Below, piece after piece: positions 1-10,349 of a DNA stretch of 64,000 nucleotides. The notes below the pieces were generated by a model. That model saw only the letters and a program-made list of their open reading frames with translations. It was not told the origin of the DNA and searched no databases. Both the position numbers and the translations under genes were made by a program. Numbering within the stretch: the stretch's first letter is position 1; each line of letters begins with the position of its first letter. The DNA is from Ariolimax columbianus (taxonomy: Eukaryota; Mollusca; Gastropoda; Stylommatophora; Arionidae), in assembly GCA_036924085.1 (NCBI GenBank), contig JAVGWX010000003.1, positions 122,632,764 through 122,696,763 on the forward strand, written 5' to 3'.

Positions 1-355
1 AAGTATGTAGCTCAGCCCTTATATGTTTGTATTTATTGTGGCAGAATACCTTTGTACAGAGCCATAGGAGAATTGATTTTGATTATTGAATCTGTATGTA
101 TGAGGATGTGTATGCGTGCGTTTGTGAATAGGTTTTGGCTTTGTTTATTATTATTTGAAAGACAATAAGTACTTTAAATCTATACCTATGCTTCACATTG
201 TAGCAAAAAGGTGATTGAATGAATGAATTCTTTAAACATGACCACTTCTGTGATAATGAGAAAAACATTTCAAAAGAGTACTGGAAAAGAAGGCAAACAA
301 ACAGGTATACAGGTTTGATAGGTTATTATTGAAGAGGATAGACATTTAGTACTGT
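1..355. other. Unannotated AT-rich stretch
   Basis: I see no coding similarity, repeat structure or RNA gene here. Open frames are short and lack recognisable motifs. Confidence 0.4.
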
Positions 356-359
356 CTGA

Positions 360-655
360 TTAAAATTAAATAAGTAGTCACTAAATTAGTACAAAGGTAA
401 GTGTAGTCCATTGAATTAGTACAAAGGTAAACATAGTCAATGAGTTAGTACAAAGGTAAAAGTAGACATTGGGATAGTACAAAGGTCAATTTAGTCTAAG
501 AGATAGTACAAAGGTGAAAATGGTAAATGAGATAGTACAAAGATAAAAGTAGTCAATGAGATAGTACAAAGGTAAATATGATCACTGAGTTAGTACAAAG
601 TAAAAGTAGTCAATGAGATAGTACAAAGGTAAAGTTAGTCAGTGAGCTAGAACTA
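360..655. repeat. Minisatellite, unit about 30 bp
   Basis: About ten diverged units share the core AGTACAAAGGTAAA followed by a variable AGTCAATGAGAT-like part. Spacing between cores is 29-30 bp. Copies differ by point changes and small indels, so the array is old. Confidence 0.85.
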
Positions 656-699
656 GAATAAAAGTACAAAATGAAATGTTTAGCAATTTATGTAAGTCA

Positions 700-895
700 G
701 AATTGAGGTACAATAAAAGTATAGAGCATTGTATGTAGCCAAAATAGAGGTAAATATAAATGTGTAGCAATTTATGTAGCCAAAATTAGGTACAGTATAA
801 ATGTGTAGCAATTTATGTAGCCAAAATAGATTTATAGTATAAATATGTAGCAATTTATGTAGCCTGATTAGAGGTACAGTAATAATGTGTAGCTA
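700..895. repeat. Minisatellite, unit 41-42 bp
   Basis: Four to five units carry the core TGTAGCAATTTATGTAGCC, with starts near 762 and 803 giving a 41-42 bp period. It directly follows the 30-bp array but has a different unit. A T-rich run closes it at about 897-905. Confidence 0.8.
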
Positions 896-1142
896 TTTTT
901 TTTTTAAAAAGACACACCAGGTTTCAGTTTTTGTTGTTGTTTTGGTTGTAATAAGTGTAATTTTAACAAAATAAGTGTCTGTGCTCACTTTAGTGACATT
1001 TATGTCCCCAAGTTGACATGACCTTGTATGAAAATATAGCTGTAATTGTATGTACAAATATTCTTGGTGTTTGAACTTTTAATTCCTTGTAAAACATAAA
1101 TGTTTGTTTACTTGTTTTCTATATTACGTCTTCCTCCTTTCT

Positions 1143-1498
1143 AGTGCTATTTTTTTGTCATGAAAACAAGCCCATTGAAAACATGGTAGGTGTGATATGG
1201 AATCCGTCCAGAGTTGATCAGCTAGATGTGATTCGGTTTCTAACATCTGAAGGATGTCGACCAATTGACATTCATTGCAGAATGCAGGCAGTGTATGAGG
1301 ACAAAAATGTGTCAAAGAAAACAGTGAAGAACTGGACAGCGATGTATAAAGAAGGAAACAATGAGTCCGAGGATAATACAATTTTGCAAACTTGACAGTT
1401 GGTATGTGCTATTTACACTAGAAGTGACGACTTCATCATTGTCGTATGTATGTTCACTTGTTGCAGTTTGGCCCGGTTTCATTTTAACACGCCTCGTA
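1143..1498 (+). mobile_element. Rearranged mariner: transposase N-terminus joined to inverted 5' end
   Basis: Positions 1144-1350 encode the N-terminal helix-turn-helix region of a mariner transposase (visible: SRVDQLDVIRFLTSEG, RMQAVYEDKNVS, TVKNWTAM). The normal continuation is missing. From about 1355 to 1496 the sequence is instead the reverse complement of the family's 5' untranslated region and ends in the terminal motif CGCCTCG followed by TA. The fuller copy at 23314-24299 shows that this region belongs upstream of the gene. The left terminus is not recognisable. There is no catalytic domain, so the element is non-autonomous. Confidence 0.8.
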
Positions 1499-1589
1499 AT
1501 TACAGTTTTAAAAAAATAACAAGTACATATGATATTAATGATAATTACGGGAACATAGGGGTGCAGGTGCAAAGCTGCCTGCCTCAAAT

Positions 1590-1805
1590 TTAAGTGCAAC
1601 ATACTGACTAGGACCCAACTTCAGATCCAAATTATGCATCTCGAAACAGACTGCTTTATAGCAGCCTGGACAATGAGGTGGGAATTAACACTGTGATACC
1701 CTTGGTGACGAGCCTGATGAGAAGTCTAACATTACAATACAGCCAGGCTCACCCTCTTCAGTACACTCTGGGATATAAGAAGAGCCAATGCAACCTCCTA
1801 TGCAA
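1590..1805 (+). repeat. Interspersed repeat B, partial and diverged
   Basis: It matches the central part of the B copies at 2848, 34665, 41815 and 50300. The shared order is a GAAACAGACTGCTTTA-like block, then GCAGCCTGG and a GAGGTGGGA-like block, then a GAGCCTGATGA-like block. The 5' tandem part and 3' AAC-rich tail are missing or unrecognisable. Confidence 0.6.
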
Positions 1806-1854
1806 GAGAAACTTGACATGGTGAAAGAACAATCAGTCAATTTTAGGCTGAATA

Positions 1855-2545
1855 TCAACTCAAAAAGAACCAATCACGCTTGAGGGAGAGTCACTAGAAG
1901 AGGTGGATAACTTTACCTATATTGGTACCCCAATTGACACGTCCTGGGGGATAGGGAGGATGGGGGTCAGATGCAGATATAAAGACCAGAAATGAAAAGG
2001 CAAGAAGGGCATTCCTGACAATGAGCAAGATATAGAGATCCAGAGAAATCAAGATTCACATCAACGTTACAATATTCAGTGTCAAGTCGGTGTTGTTGTA
2101 TTGGGTCTGAAACAAGGAGAAAGACCAAAACCATACAATAAAGACCCCTGTCCTTCGGTAAAATATGCCTGTGAAGGATAATGGACATAAAGTGGTGGGA
2201 CATGGTGAGGAATAAAGGCCTGTAGAAAAGGAGCCAACAACCGCCACTGGAACAACAAATTAAGAGAAGAAAATGGGGAAGGATAGCACACATACCGAGG
2301 AAGGCATCGTCCAACGTGTACATAGCTAGACAGGCTCTCACGTGGAGATTCTTGGAAACAAGAGAAAGAGCTAGACCTAATAATACAAGGAGAATAGAAT
2401 GTGAGAGGGAACTACGATTAATTGATTTCAACTGGAAAAAGGCAGAAAGGCTAGCCCAGGACAGTGTTTGCTGGCGTGGTATGGTCAATGGCCTATCAAA
2501 CGAGAGGAGACAAGTGCTTTGGCTGACTCATTGACTGTAACCTAC
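1855..2545 (+). pseudogene. LINE reverse transcriptase C-terminal remnant
   Basis: Translated pieces follow the order of the C-terminal third of a non-LTR reverse transcriptase. They are GESLEEVDNFTYIGT (the strand after the catalytic core), then KARRAFLTMSKI and SREIKIH, then a tail with ARQALTWRFL, RARPNNTRR and AERLAQDSVCWRGMV. Such tails normally read like RQALTWNPQGKRKRGRP...LERLAQDRDAWR in LINE proteins. Pieces fall in different frames with several stops, so it is a dead 5'-truncated copy. The same tail type recurs at 13740-14125, 14160-14780, 30485-30775 and 40265-40525. Confidence 0.75.
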
Positions 2546-2847
2546 TAGAAGATAACATTTGTCAAGAGTAAACAACTCAGAAAAAATTGCTTCAAACAAA
2601 AACAAAAACCAATACAATATACATGAAATGACAATGATATTAATAGGTTCAGTTCATCTTCCTCTGGTCCCTTCTTCGCTCCTTGTCAATGGAAGGGTCA
2701 TCAATTAGCTGATCCCTTACAGGAAGAAGTGACATAGCACTTTTGTACAGTTCTGCAGGCACCATGCCGGTAGCTAATTTCTTTACATGATAAAGTTGCT
2801 AGCCCAATGTTTACCCCTCCTTAGTAATTTTTACCAACTGATTGGGT
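2546..2847. other. No recognisable feature
   Basis: Nothing in either strand resembles a known family by eye. It separates an RT remnant from a B repeat. Confidence 0.4.
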
Positions 2848-3245
2848 ACGATGAGGCTAACGTCTGGTCAGGCAAAACACACTGATCAGAGAATTTTAGC
2901 CAGGGTCAGGAGAAATATACTGGCCAAGACTGACCTGACCTCCTCGTTGGTCGTCCTGGGAAAGGGCTGTTGTCGAGAACAACAGTCTGGCTAACAAGGT
3001 GAGATTCGACGTGATCTCCGTAGTTGTGAGCGACACACAGATTAAGCCAAGCATAGCACAGGTCCTACATAGCCTGGAGGACCCCGGTCCACATTCATCT
3101 GCATGCTCGAGATGTGAGGAAAGCTACCGCAACCCGTCACTAAACGCCCTTTTCAGTGCGCACATAAGAGTAACCTACTCATTGTGGGCTTTGGAAACAA
3201 CAACAACCACATGTTGGGAAGTTCTGCAGTGGGCCTATTTCAGGA
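2848..3245 (+). mobile_element. Interspersed repeat B, most complete copy
   Basis: This is a dispersed repeat of about 350-400 bp without coding potential, present at least nine times in the window on both strands. Order: two adjacent units of about 38 bp (one with GTCAGGCAAAACACACTGAT, the next with GTCAGGAGAAATATACTGGC), a block with AACAGTCTGGCTAAC, a block with GAGCGACACACAGATTAAGC, a block with GGAGGACCCCGGTCCAC, and the end GAGTAACCTACTCATTGTGG followed by an AAC-rich tail. The tail suggests retroposition, and the orientation is taken from it. I do not recognise the family. A SINE, a short LINE 3' end, or a tandem-containing element of the kind reported in molluscs are all possible. Confidence 0.75.
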
Positions 3246-3780
3246 GCTTCAATTTCAAACTAGCTTATAGCAGCATAAGGACATGTTTAATGCCCCACAG
3301 CAAAACTGCATGTTTTCTTCCCCACAAGGCTGAAGACCATTTAGGCTACCACATCTCACTGCATTACAAATTATCTGTTTGATAAGGCGTGCCGCTAATT
3401 GAGAAATGGTTTGTTTCACCTTCAGAACTATGAAATCATAATGTCAGTCATTGGTCGAATAGATATTACACTATTCCTGCACAATCATTATTTGAAGACC
3501 AATTTAAGCATTGACCTTCAACCTTAAGTTCTGTGCAAATTTGGACATTTTCCCGTTTATGCGTGACATTTGTTTTTTTCTACAAACGTTCTCTTTATAT
3601 CTGATGTAATTTGAGTCTTACTTTGAAAATACCGATCAATACTTCTTCAGGTCAAGGTTAAAAACCTAAATCAAGACAACGAATAAGTTACAGGAAGCTC
3701 ACAAATGCTCTTGGTGCCCATGCTCTATATTACTAAAAAAAATCACCTCAAACCAAACCCCAGCATAACTCAAGTATGTG
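3246..3780. other. No recognisable feature
   Basis: AT-rich sequence with no motif, repeat or coding similarity that I can support. Confidence 0.4.
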
Positions 3781-3784
3781 TCTA

Positions 3785-4645
3785 CCACCTCAGAAATAGA
3801 TAGGCAAATAGAAAGTTACAGATCAAATGGCAAGGACAGGATCTAGAACACAGCACGGTCCCCAAATACTTGAGAGTAAAGTTGAACCGCACGCTGTCCT
3901 ATGCCGCACATTGCCATACGACAAAACAAAATTCATGCGAGAAATAGTACCATATGAAAACTGACTGGCACAGCATGGGCAGCAAAGCCAGAACATCAGC
4001 ACTGGTTCTGTATTTCTCTGTAGCTGAGTACGCCGCACTAGTCTGGAAGAACTCTGCACATGTCAAACATATAGATACAGTAACACATGAGACAGGCCGT
4101 ATAGTTACTGGATGACTAAAATCTAAACTAACTGAAAAAATATACCCCATAATCGGCATAGCGCCACCAGAGATACTAAGAACTGTTGTGTCAAAGATAT
4201 AAAGAGAGAAACAGGTAAATGACCCAAGACACTCTATGTTCGGACATCAGGTGCAGCGCGCAGGACTTCTTACAGTCAGCTCAGCCCCTGCAGATTAGTC
4301 GAGGAAAACGACGCATCGAAAGTTGGGAACAGCTGACACATCTTGATCGAGTTACCGGAGATACATGCGCCTGGACACCTCCTGCACTACGAAACATATG
4401 TCACTAAATAGACTTCGAACTGGTGTATCACGATGCTGGAAAAACCTGAAAACACGGGGACACAGATGTTGAAACATGCGAATATGGAGTAACACAAGAC
4501 CAGGTCCATCTGATGATCTGCTCAAACCTCTTGTAGCATGGATGACCTGCTGAGTGCCAGAGACAGGGCAAACCACGTGACTGAATACTGGAAGAATGAA
4601 GTGTGACGTAGTGCCTAGGACACGAAAAGTAAGTAAGTTACAGGA
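3785..4645 (+). pseudogene. LINE reverse transcriptase C-terminus with AAGT-type 3' end
   Basis: The translation shows KYLRVKLNRTLSYAAHC, SKARTSALVLYFSVAEYAAL and IYPIIGIAPPEILR, the pattern that follows the RT palm in one non-LTR lineage (YLGVTLDRTLSY...SSAEYAAPVW...LAGIAPP). A second part, with RRIESWEQLT and a zinc-ribbon-like 3' end, runs to about 4620. The copy ends in GTAAGTAAGT at 4629-4638, a short tandem tail expected of elements that use microsatellite-like 3' ends. Several stops and shifts show it is dead. The same family occurs inverted at 50695-51390 and as a tail only at 5640-5875. Confidence 0.75.
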
Positions 4646-4680
4646 GTTGCAAGTATTAACTTAGCATTGTAATGTTTTTA

Positions 4681-4686
4681 TTATTG

Positions 4687-4776
<90 letters not shown>
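4681..4776. repeat. AT dinucleotide microsatellite
   Basis: A nearly pure (AT)n run of about 75 bases follows an ATT-rich lead-in. Its length in the assembly may be unreliable. Confidence 0.97.
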
Positions 4777-4789
4777 TCTCTGAAATTCT

Positions 4790-5237
4790 TAGTAAGACTA
4801 ACTTGTTGAGCGTTCATAGGGCTCTGCAGAAAGTTCAGATAAGATGGGCCAGGCATGTTGTTCACATGCCAGATGAGAGCATCCCAAAGCAGCTATTAAA
4901 CTGTGAGCTCAGAACAAGCAGACGTTCATTAGGAGGACAGAAGAAACGTTACAGAGACTCACTGGCAGTGTCTCTGGAAAGCTTCGACATTGATGTCTTC
5001 TCCTGGGAGTTGATCGCACAGAACCGTTCCACCTGGCGGGCTAGAATCATCAAAGTTGTTCAGATCGCACAACAAAACTCCATCACTGAGGCTCAGACTA
5101 AGCACACCTCCCGAAACAGCAGAACGCACGACTCCACAGCCGACTCATCACATGAGTGCCCCTCGTACGGCAAAGTCTGTCGTGTCAGGATTGGTCTTTG
5201 TAACCATATGAGAACACAAATCACAGTACAAGTCTGA
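4790..5237 (+). pseudogene. LINE 3'-terminal coding fragment with degraded zinc finger
   Basis: An open frame of 144 codons reads as the C-terminal tail of a LINE protein: VQIRWARHVVHMPDESIPKQ, then QKKRYRDSL, then NRSTWRARI, and a terminal finger-like segment (CPSYGKV...IGLCNHMRTQ). In the intact relative at 18993-19433 the finger is C-x2-C-x12-H-x3-H. Here the second Cys is Tyr and the last His is Gln, so two of four ligands are lost. No upstream RT core is present; the AT microsatellite lies immediately 5'. It is probably a 5'-truncated insertion. Confidence 0.8.
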
Positions 5238-5239
5238 TG

Positions 5240-5638
5240 CCGAGCCATCTTCAATTATCTTTATTACGTATGGGTATATGGAGTGATAGATAAAAGATCA
5301 TGCCTATGCTTGGAAGCACAAGTCACGTTTTCACTGAAGAAGGTTCATCCACATATGGTCCCCACCTGCCACCTGTGGCTTAACGTAGCTGTAACATGTG
5401 CAAGCTAACTGCGGGACACATCATGTGAAGACTGGACTCGGCAGACTATGCTTATGAAACCATTATCTAGTTCAGTGGATAAGAAATCAACTTATTGCAA
5501 CGCAGTAAAGTACCCGCATAACATAGAGAATATAACGCCTTGGTTGCCCTCTGGATTCTGCCATATCTCCAGTCGTCTTGACTTAATATTGCTGACGTAA
5601 TTAAGATATCTCATAATGAGACAGTGAGGTTGACGACC
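5240..5638. other. No recognisable feature
   Basis: No coding similarity or repeat structure seen between two LINE tails. Confidence 0.4.
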
Positions 5639-5639
5639 A

Positions 5640-5875
5640 GTACAACTCTTGTCATACTTAAAACTGAGGTCACCTGATGCAGAAATGATCTGCTGAGATG
5701 GGGATACAGTGACCACGATATATGTGCATGCGGCGCTTTCCAGGACCTGCGAACAGCTAATCCACACATGGATGACCTGCTAGATGGTAACGGCAAGGCG
5801 TTCAGTGTGACAGAACACCGGACCTCTGCCGTATGCCATGGTGCTATGGACACGGAAAGTAAAGTAAGTCTCAGA
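5640..5875 (+). pseudogene. LINE 3' tail (same family as 3785-4645)
   Basis: Reads LLRWGYSDHDICACG, then MDDLL, ending in GGACACGGAAAGTAAAGTAAG, very like the 3' end of the 3785-4645 copy (GACACGAAAAGTAAGTAAG). The Cys pair in CACG is the start of a knuckle-like motif usual in this tail. Only about 230 bp are present, consistent with strong 5' truncation. Confidence 0.65.
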
Positions 5876-5929
5876 CATACTACATAAACATTTTATTTCT
5901 CAAATTAAATCCTGCGGCAATGGGAGATG

Positions 5930-6575
5930 GGTGAAAACAGCAAAGGCAGATACTAATGCAGATAATAATGAAGGAGCCAGTATTGTCACCAAGATGAAAG
6001 TCTATTGTAGTGTTGTGTTAACTGCCCTTCTTTGCGCCCCAGAAACACGAACAGTCTGTAGTAGATATGTCAGGAAAGTCATCCATTTCTATGCGAGCTG
6101 TCTCTGCAGACTGCTCAGAATCTGCTGACAGGATAATGTACCTAACTCCGAAGTCCTTAACATGGCAAGACTTCCGAGCATATTTGCGCTAATGCAAGTA
6201 GCCCAAATGAGAAATGTTGTTCGTATGCGCGATGGTCTCCTTCCAGAGTAGCTGCCCCTTAGAGAACTCAAAACTGGCAAACTGTCATCAGTGAGACAGA
6301 AGAAGTACTGCAAAGACTCATTGTAAGCGTCTCTCGTTTCAACATTAGTGCCACCTCCTGGTCAACGCTTGCACGTGACAGCTCCGCCTTATGCTCGTAT
6401 CGTTGAGCGAAGCCGAGGCTAAGAGAAATCGCCCTGCCGGAAAGCACAGAATGTGCAACAGCCCAAATATCGATCCCATCAATTGTGTCACAAGTGCGGT
6501 AGGAACTGACGCAACACGATAAGTCTTTACAAATATTTTCAATTATGTATTGCATAACAAATCTGATACTGTCAC
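5930..6575 (+). pseudogene. LINE 3' coding fragment, second copy of zinc-finger-tipped family
   Basis: In broken frames the translation shows KVYCSVVLTALLCAPET (usual form ...TALLYACETW), HFYASCLCRLLRI, VPNSEVL and ARLPSIFALMQVAQMR, then SSVRQKKYCKDSL and a final CHKCGRN. This is the same family as 4790-5237 and 18993-19433, but it reaches further upstream and is more decayed, with at least three stops. Confidence 0.7.
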
Positions 6576-6599
6576 CATGTTTGCTTGCGAATGACAACT

Positions 6600-7148
6600 A
6601 TTATTATGTCTTCATTAGTCACTAGTAACATTCTATAACAATAAATAATACGAGAACAACTGGTAATGGTGGAACAAATATAATGTTATCTTCTTCTAAC
6701 AAAAACAGAACACTATTTTTTTTGCTTTTTTTTGCCGTGTCACTTGACCAGTAGCCCACGTCGTCACCCTCTATTTTGTTTAAGTGGAATGTGTCACCCC
6801 TGGTTGTGAGCCGTGTCACTTAACCACTAGCACACGTCGTCACCTTCTATTTTGTTTGAGAGGAATGTGTCACCAAACAAACTAGCAAAGGAAAGCTGAG
6901 ATTGTAAATGATTTAAGTGGGCGATTTGGAAAGTTTTTTTCTTTGAGGAGATCATTTCATTAACGTGCAATATTTACAGAGTTATACATTTTTGTCAATC
7001 TTGGAATGCCGCTTAGGTGACGTGTCATTATTTTTAAAAGTAGCCACCATCCCAGTCCTTCATGCAAACGCCAACGTCGGAAAAGTTCCCTCCGTGAAAA
7101 AAAGAAGTCTTTTCCTGAAAGACACATCTGCGTTTTTGTGTGGTATGT
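6600..7148. repeat. Direct duplication of about 63 bp within AT-rich DNA
   Basis: A block starting CCGTGTCACTTGACCAGTAG near 6737 recurs near 6813 as CCGTGTCACTTAACCACTAG. Both continue through CACGTCGTCACC and end in GGAATGTGTCACC. The offset is about 76 bp. The rest of the interval has nothing I can name. Confidence 0.7.
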
Positions 7149-7149
7149 G

Positions 7150-7695
7150 AGTTATTTTGCCCGTATCACATAGACAGGCGCTTGATTTCTTGGTCATAAT
7201 GATGTGCCCATGACTCATCGCCAATGACAATTCTGAGGATTAGAGGCATTGCCTGCCAATTCATATCGCGTAAGAAGTTTTGGATATAACCTGCTATCGG
7301 TGCTGTTTCAAAATCAGAGGTCAGCTTTCGAAAGACCCATCTTGCACACACTCTCTTGTAACCAAGCAAGGCATGGTTTATTTGATGGATTAGCTCAATC
7401 GAAATCATTAGCATTGCGACGATTGATACGAATCAGTTCATCCGCGCGAGCTTGGTGTTGTGCATCCACTGCTGTGATCGGTCGTCCGCTGTGAGCAGGT
7501 TTGTTGTGTCAAAATTGTTGTATTTGACAGTACGTGCCCACGTCCTGACATCCACATAGGCCTCACCATATATAGCAATCATTCTTCGATGCATGTCGAT
7601 GGGCACACAACCTTACGCCGTCAGGAATTCAATCACAGCACGTTGGTTCAATCGTATTCTTCTGCCATTTTACTGTCTGCTTTGCGCATGCGTCA
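7150..7695 (-). pseudogene. Mariner transposase remnant
   Basis: On the minus strand the N-terminal region (LNQRAVIEFLTA, DMHRRMIAIYGEAYVDV) is followed by DDRPITAVDAQ, ADELIRINRR, GYKRVCARWVFRKLTSD and GDESWAHHYDQEIKRLSM. The Asp of GDESW is the first catalytic residue of the mariner DDD triad. Sequence carrying the second and third Asp is absent. Frames shift at least twice. Its coding end abuts the 3' side of the LINE at 7740. Confidence 0.8.
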
Positions 7696-7739
7696 TGTTC
7701 CAGAGGCATGCCACTACATTCCCCTATAGTAGCTTCTTA

Positions 7740-10344
7740 ACTTGCTTAACTTCATTATACTGGTTTAGAAGGCTATACAGAGTCTGTATACAACCAGTTT
7801 ATTTCGCTTCACGAATATAGAAAATACTGTGAGCATCCAATCTATTTTTGAATGCATTAACTGGCTCTGCTTCCAATACATACTGCGGCAATGTATTCCA
7901 AGAATTCACCACTCTCTGACAAAAAAAAAATACTTCCTAATATCTAATCTAGACCTGTCTTTGAACAATTTGTAGCTGTGCCCTCTTGTTCTTGTAGCCG
8001 ATTGTACTTTGAAAAACTTGGAATCCATCCTTTCCATTTATTAATTTATACACTTGTTTTTTTAAGTCACATCGAATTCTTTTTTGTTCGAGACATTGAA
8101 GATCAGTCTTTTTTAGTCTTTCCTCCTAACTAAAATTCTGAAACCCCGCGATCATTTGTGTAGCTCGTCTTTTTGTACCCTTTCCAGCATGTTTATATCC
8201 ATTCTATTATATGGATTCCATACCTGAATACAGTACTCCAATTTAGGTCTGATTAATGATTTATATAATTGGACTATTACGTTCTTGCTCTTATTTGAAA
8301 TGTTTCTTTTTATTCTGCCCAACATGGAATTAGCCTTTTTCACTGCCACCTGGACTTGCTCCCGCACCTTTCCCGTATGATCTAATAACTTCTACGTCTC
8401 GTTCCTTTTGTATTGACGCAATATTTGTCTCTCCCATCATGTAATAATATTCATTTTTGGATCTTTTCATGTGGATGACTGTACATTTTTCTACATTAAA
8501 CTCCATCTGTCAGCTCTCAGACAATTTTTGAATCTAATCTAAATCCGATCTCAAGAAATTGACCTCTTCCGGAAAAGAAACCCTGTCGCATAATTTTGTG
8601 TCATCCGCGACCTATGCAATCATGGATCTGATATCAATATCCAAATCATTGAAATATATTAAGAACAAAATTGGTCCTAATACCGATCCCTGGGGCACAC
8701 CACTTATTACAACGCACCAGTCAGAGTACTCCCTATTTATGCCCACTCTCTGCCTTCTGTGCGTCAACCAATTTTCTATCCAATTGGCAACTTCACCACC
8801 TAATCCATGTGATTTCGGCTTTAGAAACAATCATTGATGAGGTACTCTATCAAAGACCAAGTGCAGTAATATGTCGTCCTTGATGATTGACTCTAAAACT
8901 TTGCAGAGAATGCTCGCCAATCTCACTGGTCTATAATTGGCTGGGTTGGATTTTTTGCACTTTTTGAACAAGAGGATCATACTTGCATTTTTCCAATCCC
9001 TTGGAACAATCCCCCTCTCAAAAGTATCAGAATAAAATATCGCTAATGGTTTTGCTAACTGGCCTCGAAGTTCAAACAGTAATTTTGGATGAATACCGTC
9101 TTGATCAGGACATTTATCCACCTTCAACCTATCAAATTTTTGTAAAACCATTTCCTCGGTAAAACGGAATGATAGTAATCTTTCTGTGTGCATGTTCCGT
9201 TGGAAAATATTTAATGGCTCTGAGAACTGGGAGCAGCCTTCTTTTGTATAGACTGTGCCAAATTACTGATTGAGTTGATTAGCAGCATCCCTGTTCTCAC
9301 TTATTGTTTTTCCTGTACTATCTTTAAGTGGGCCAACTGTGTCTTTCGTTCTTTGTTTATGTCAAATATAAGAAAAAACCCTCTTTCTATCTGTCTTCAT
9401 CGTTTTAGTAAGTTTTTTTTCAAAGTCGATTTTTTCTGCTGTACTCACTTTATAGGATGTGTTTTGTATGTCCAAATGTTTTAAATATGTTTCATTTGAT
9501 TTTCCAGCATCTATATTTTTTAAACCTTATTATTAGCTCTTCTACAACTAGCTACGTATTGAGTTATCCATTTTTTTCCGCTTTGGGTTCAACTTCCAAA
9601 ATGGGACAAATTCCTCTTTCAGGTGCTCTAGAATTGATTTCAACTTAGCCCATTCTTCTTCAACATTTCCGCCAGTGAGAATTTTTGTCAAGATTACGTG
9701 GCTCGCTGATTCTATTATCTTCTATGCATCTGTTCTAGAATAGTTGTATGTTATTAGACACTTTATATCATCTTTCATAACCACAAGATCTCAACCGACA
9801 ATCTGATGGTCGCTCGAGCCAAATAGTTCACCAATGGTAACATTTGCAATCATATTTTTTTCTGTAGTAAAAACTAGGTCAAGTGTGTTTCTGCCTCTGG
9901 TACAGTCTTCCACGTGTTAAAACAAATAATTGTCAGTTATGCACTGAACAAAAAGGATGTGATTCGACAAATGCTTCCACCATATGCGAATTAATTTCAG
10001 GAAAGTTAAAATCTCCCATTAATAATAATATCTCGGCACTGGACAATGCTATAGCTTGAACAAAAAACCTTATAGTCCTCTTTAGTACTCGATGGACAAC
10101 GGTAGCATACTCCAACCAACGTTTTTTTTCTCCCCCACTTACGATTTCGCCCCATACACTTTCAATTTTGAAGCCCGAAGATATATCGTCTCTTATGGTT
10201 ATTACAGTTCTGAGTTATTACAGTACAATAAAACTGCCCTCCCTCAGTCTTGTCTCCAACTACCCTATCTCTCCTTAACATTGTATATCCCCCTATTTCT
10301 AGTTCACTGTCTGCAATGTCCTCATATGTCCATGTTTCGGTTAT
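7740..10344 (-). mobile_element. CR1-like LINE, old copy (copy 1)
   Basis: This minus-strand element covers endonuclease, linker, reverse transcriptase and 3' end, collinear with the copy at 10345-12664. Visible pieces: ITETWTYEDIADSELEIG and VCYRCPSSTKED (endonuclease N-terminal half, 10100-10340), GDFNFPEI near 10010, KVDKCPDQDGIHPKLLFEL and NPANYRPV (8900-9150), GVPQGSVLGPILFLI near 8700, LYKSLIRPKLEYCIQVW near 8240, and a C-terminal VNAFKNRLDAH near 7850 followed by a stop and short 3' UTR. Many frameshifts and stops make it non-functional. It is much older than copy 2. Confidence 0.9.
8612..9193 (-). pseudogene. RT core of LINE copy 1 with internal deletion
   Basis: The frame at 8831-9193 runs from the fingers (EEMVLQKFDRLKVDKCPDQ) to DDILLHL and then jumps directly to VFDRVPHQ. 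The alignable copy 2 has about 50 more residues at this point, including the catalytic YLDFAKAFD motif. The first catalytic Asp is therefore deleted here. The next frame, 8612-8830, keeps NWIENWLTHRRQRVGINREY and GVPQGSVLGP. Confidence 0.85.
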
Positions 10345-10349
10345 ACCTT

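Noticed and set aside
4656..4865. YIYIYI-rich frame
   Set aside because: A translation of the AT microsatellite.
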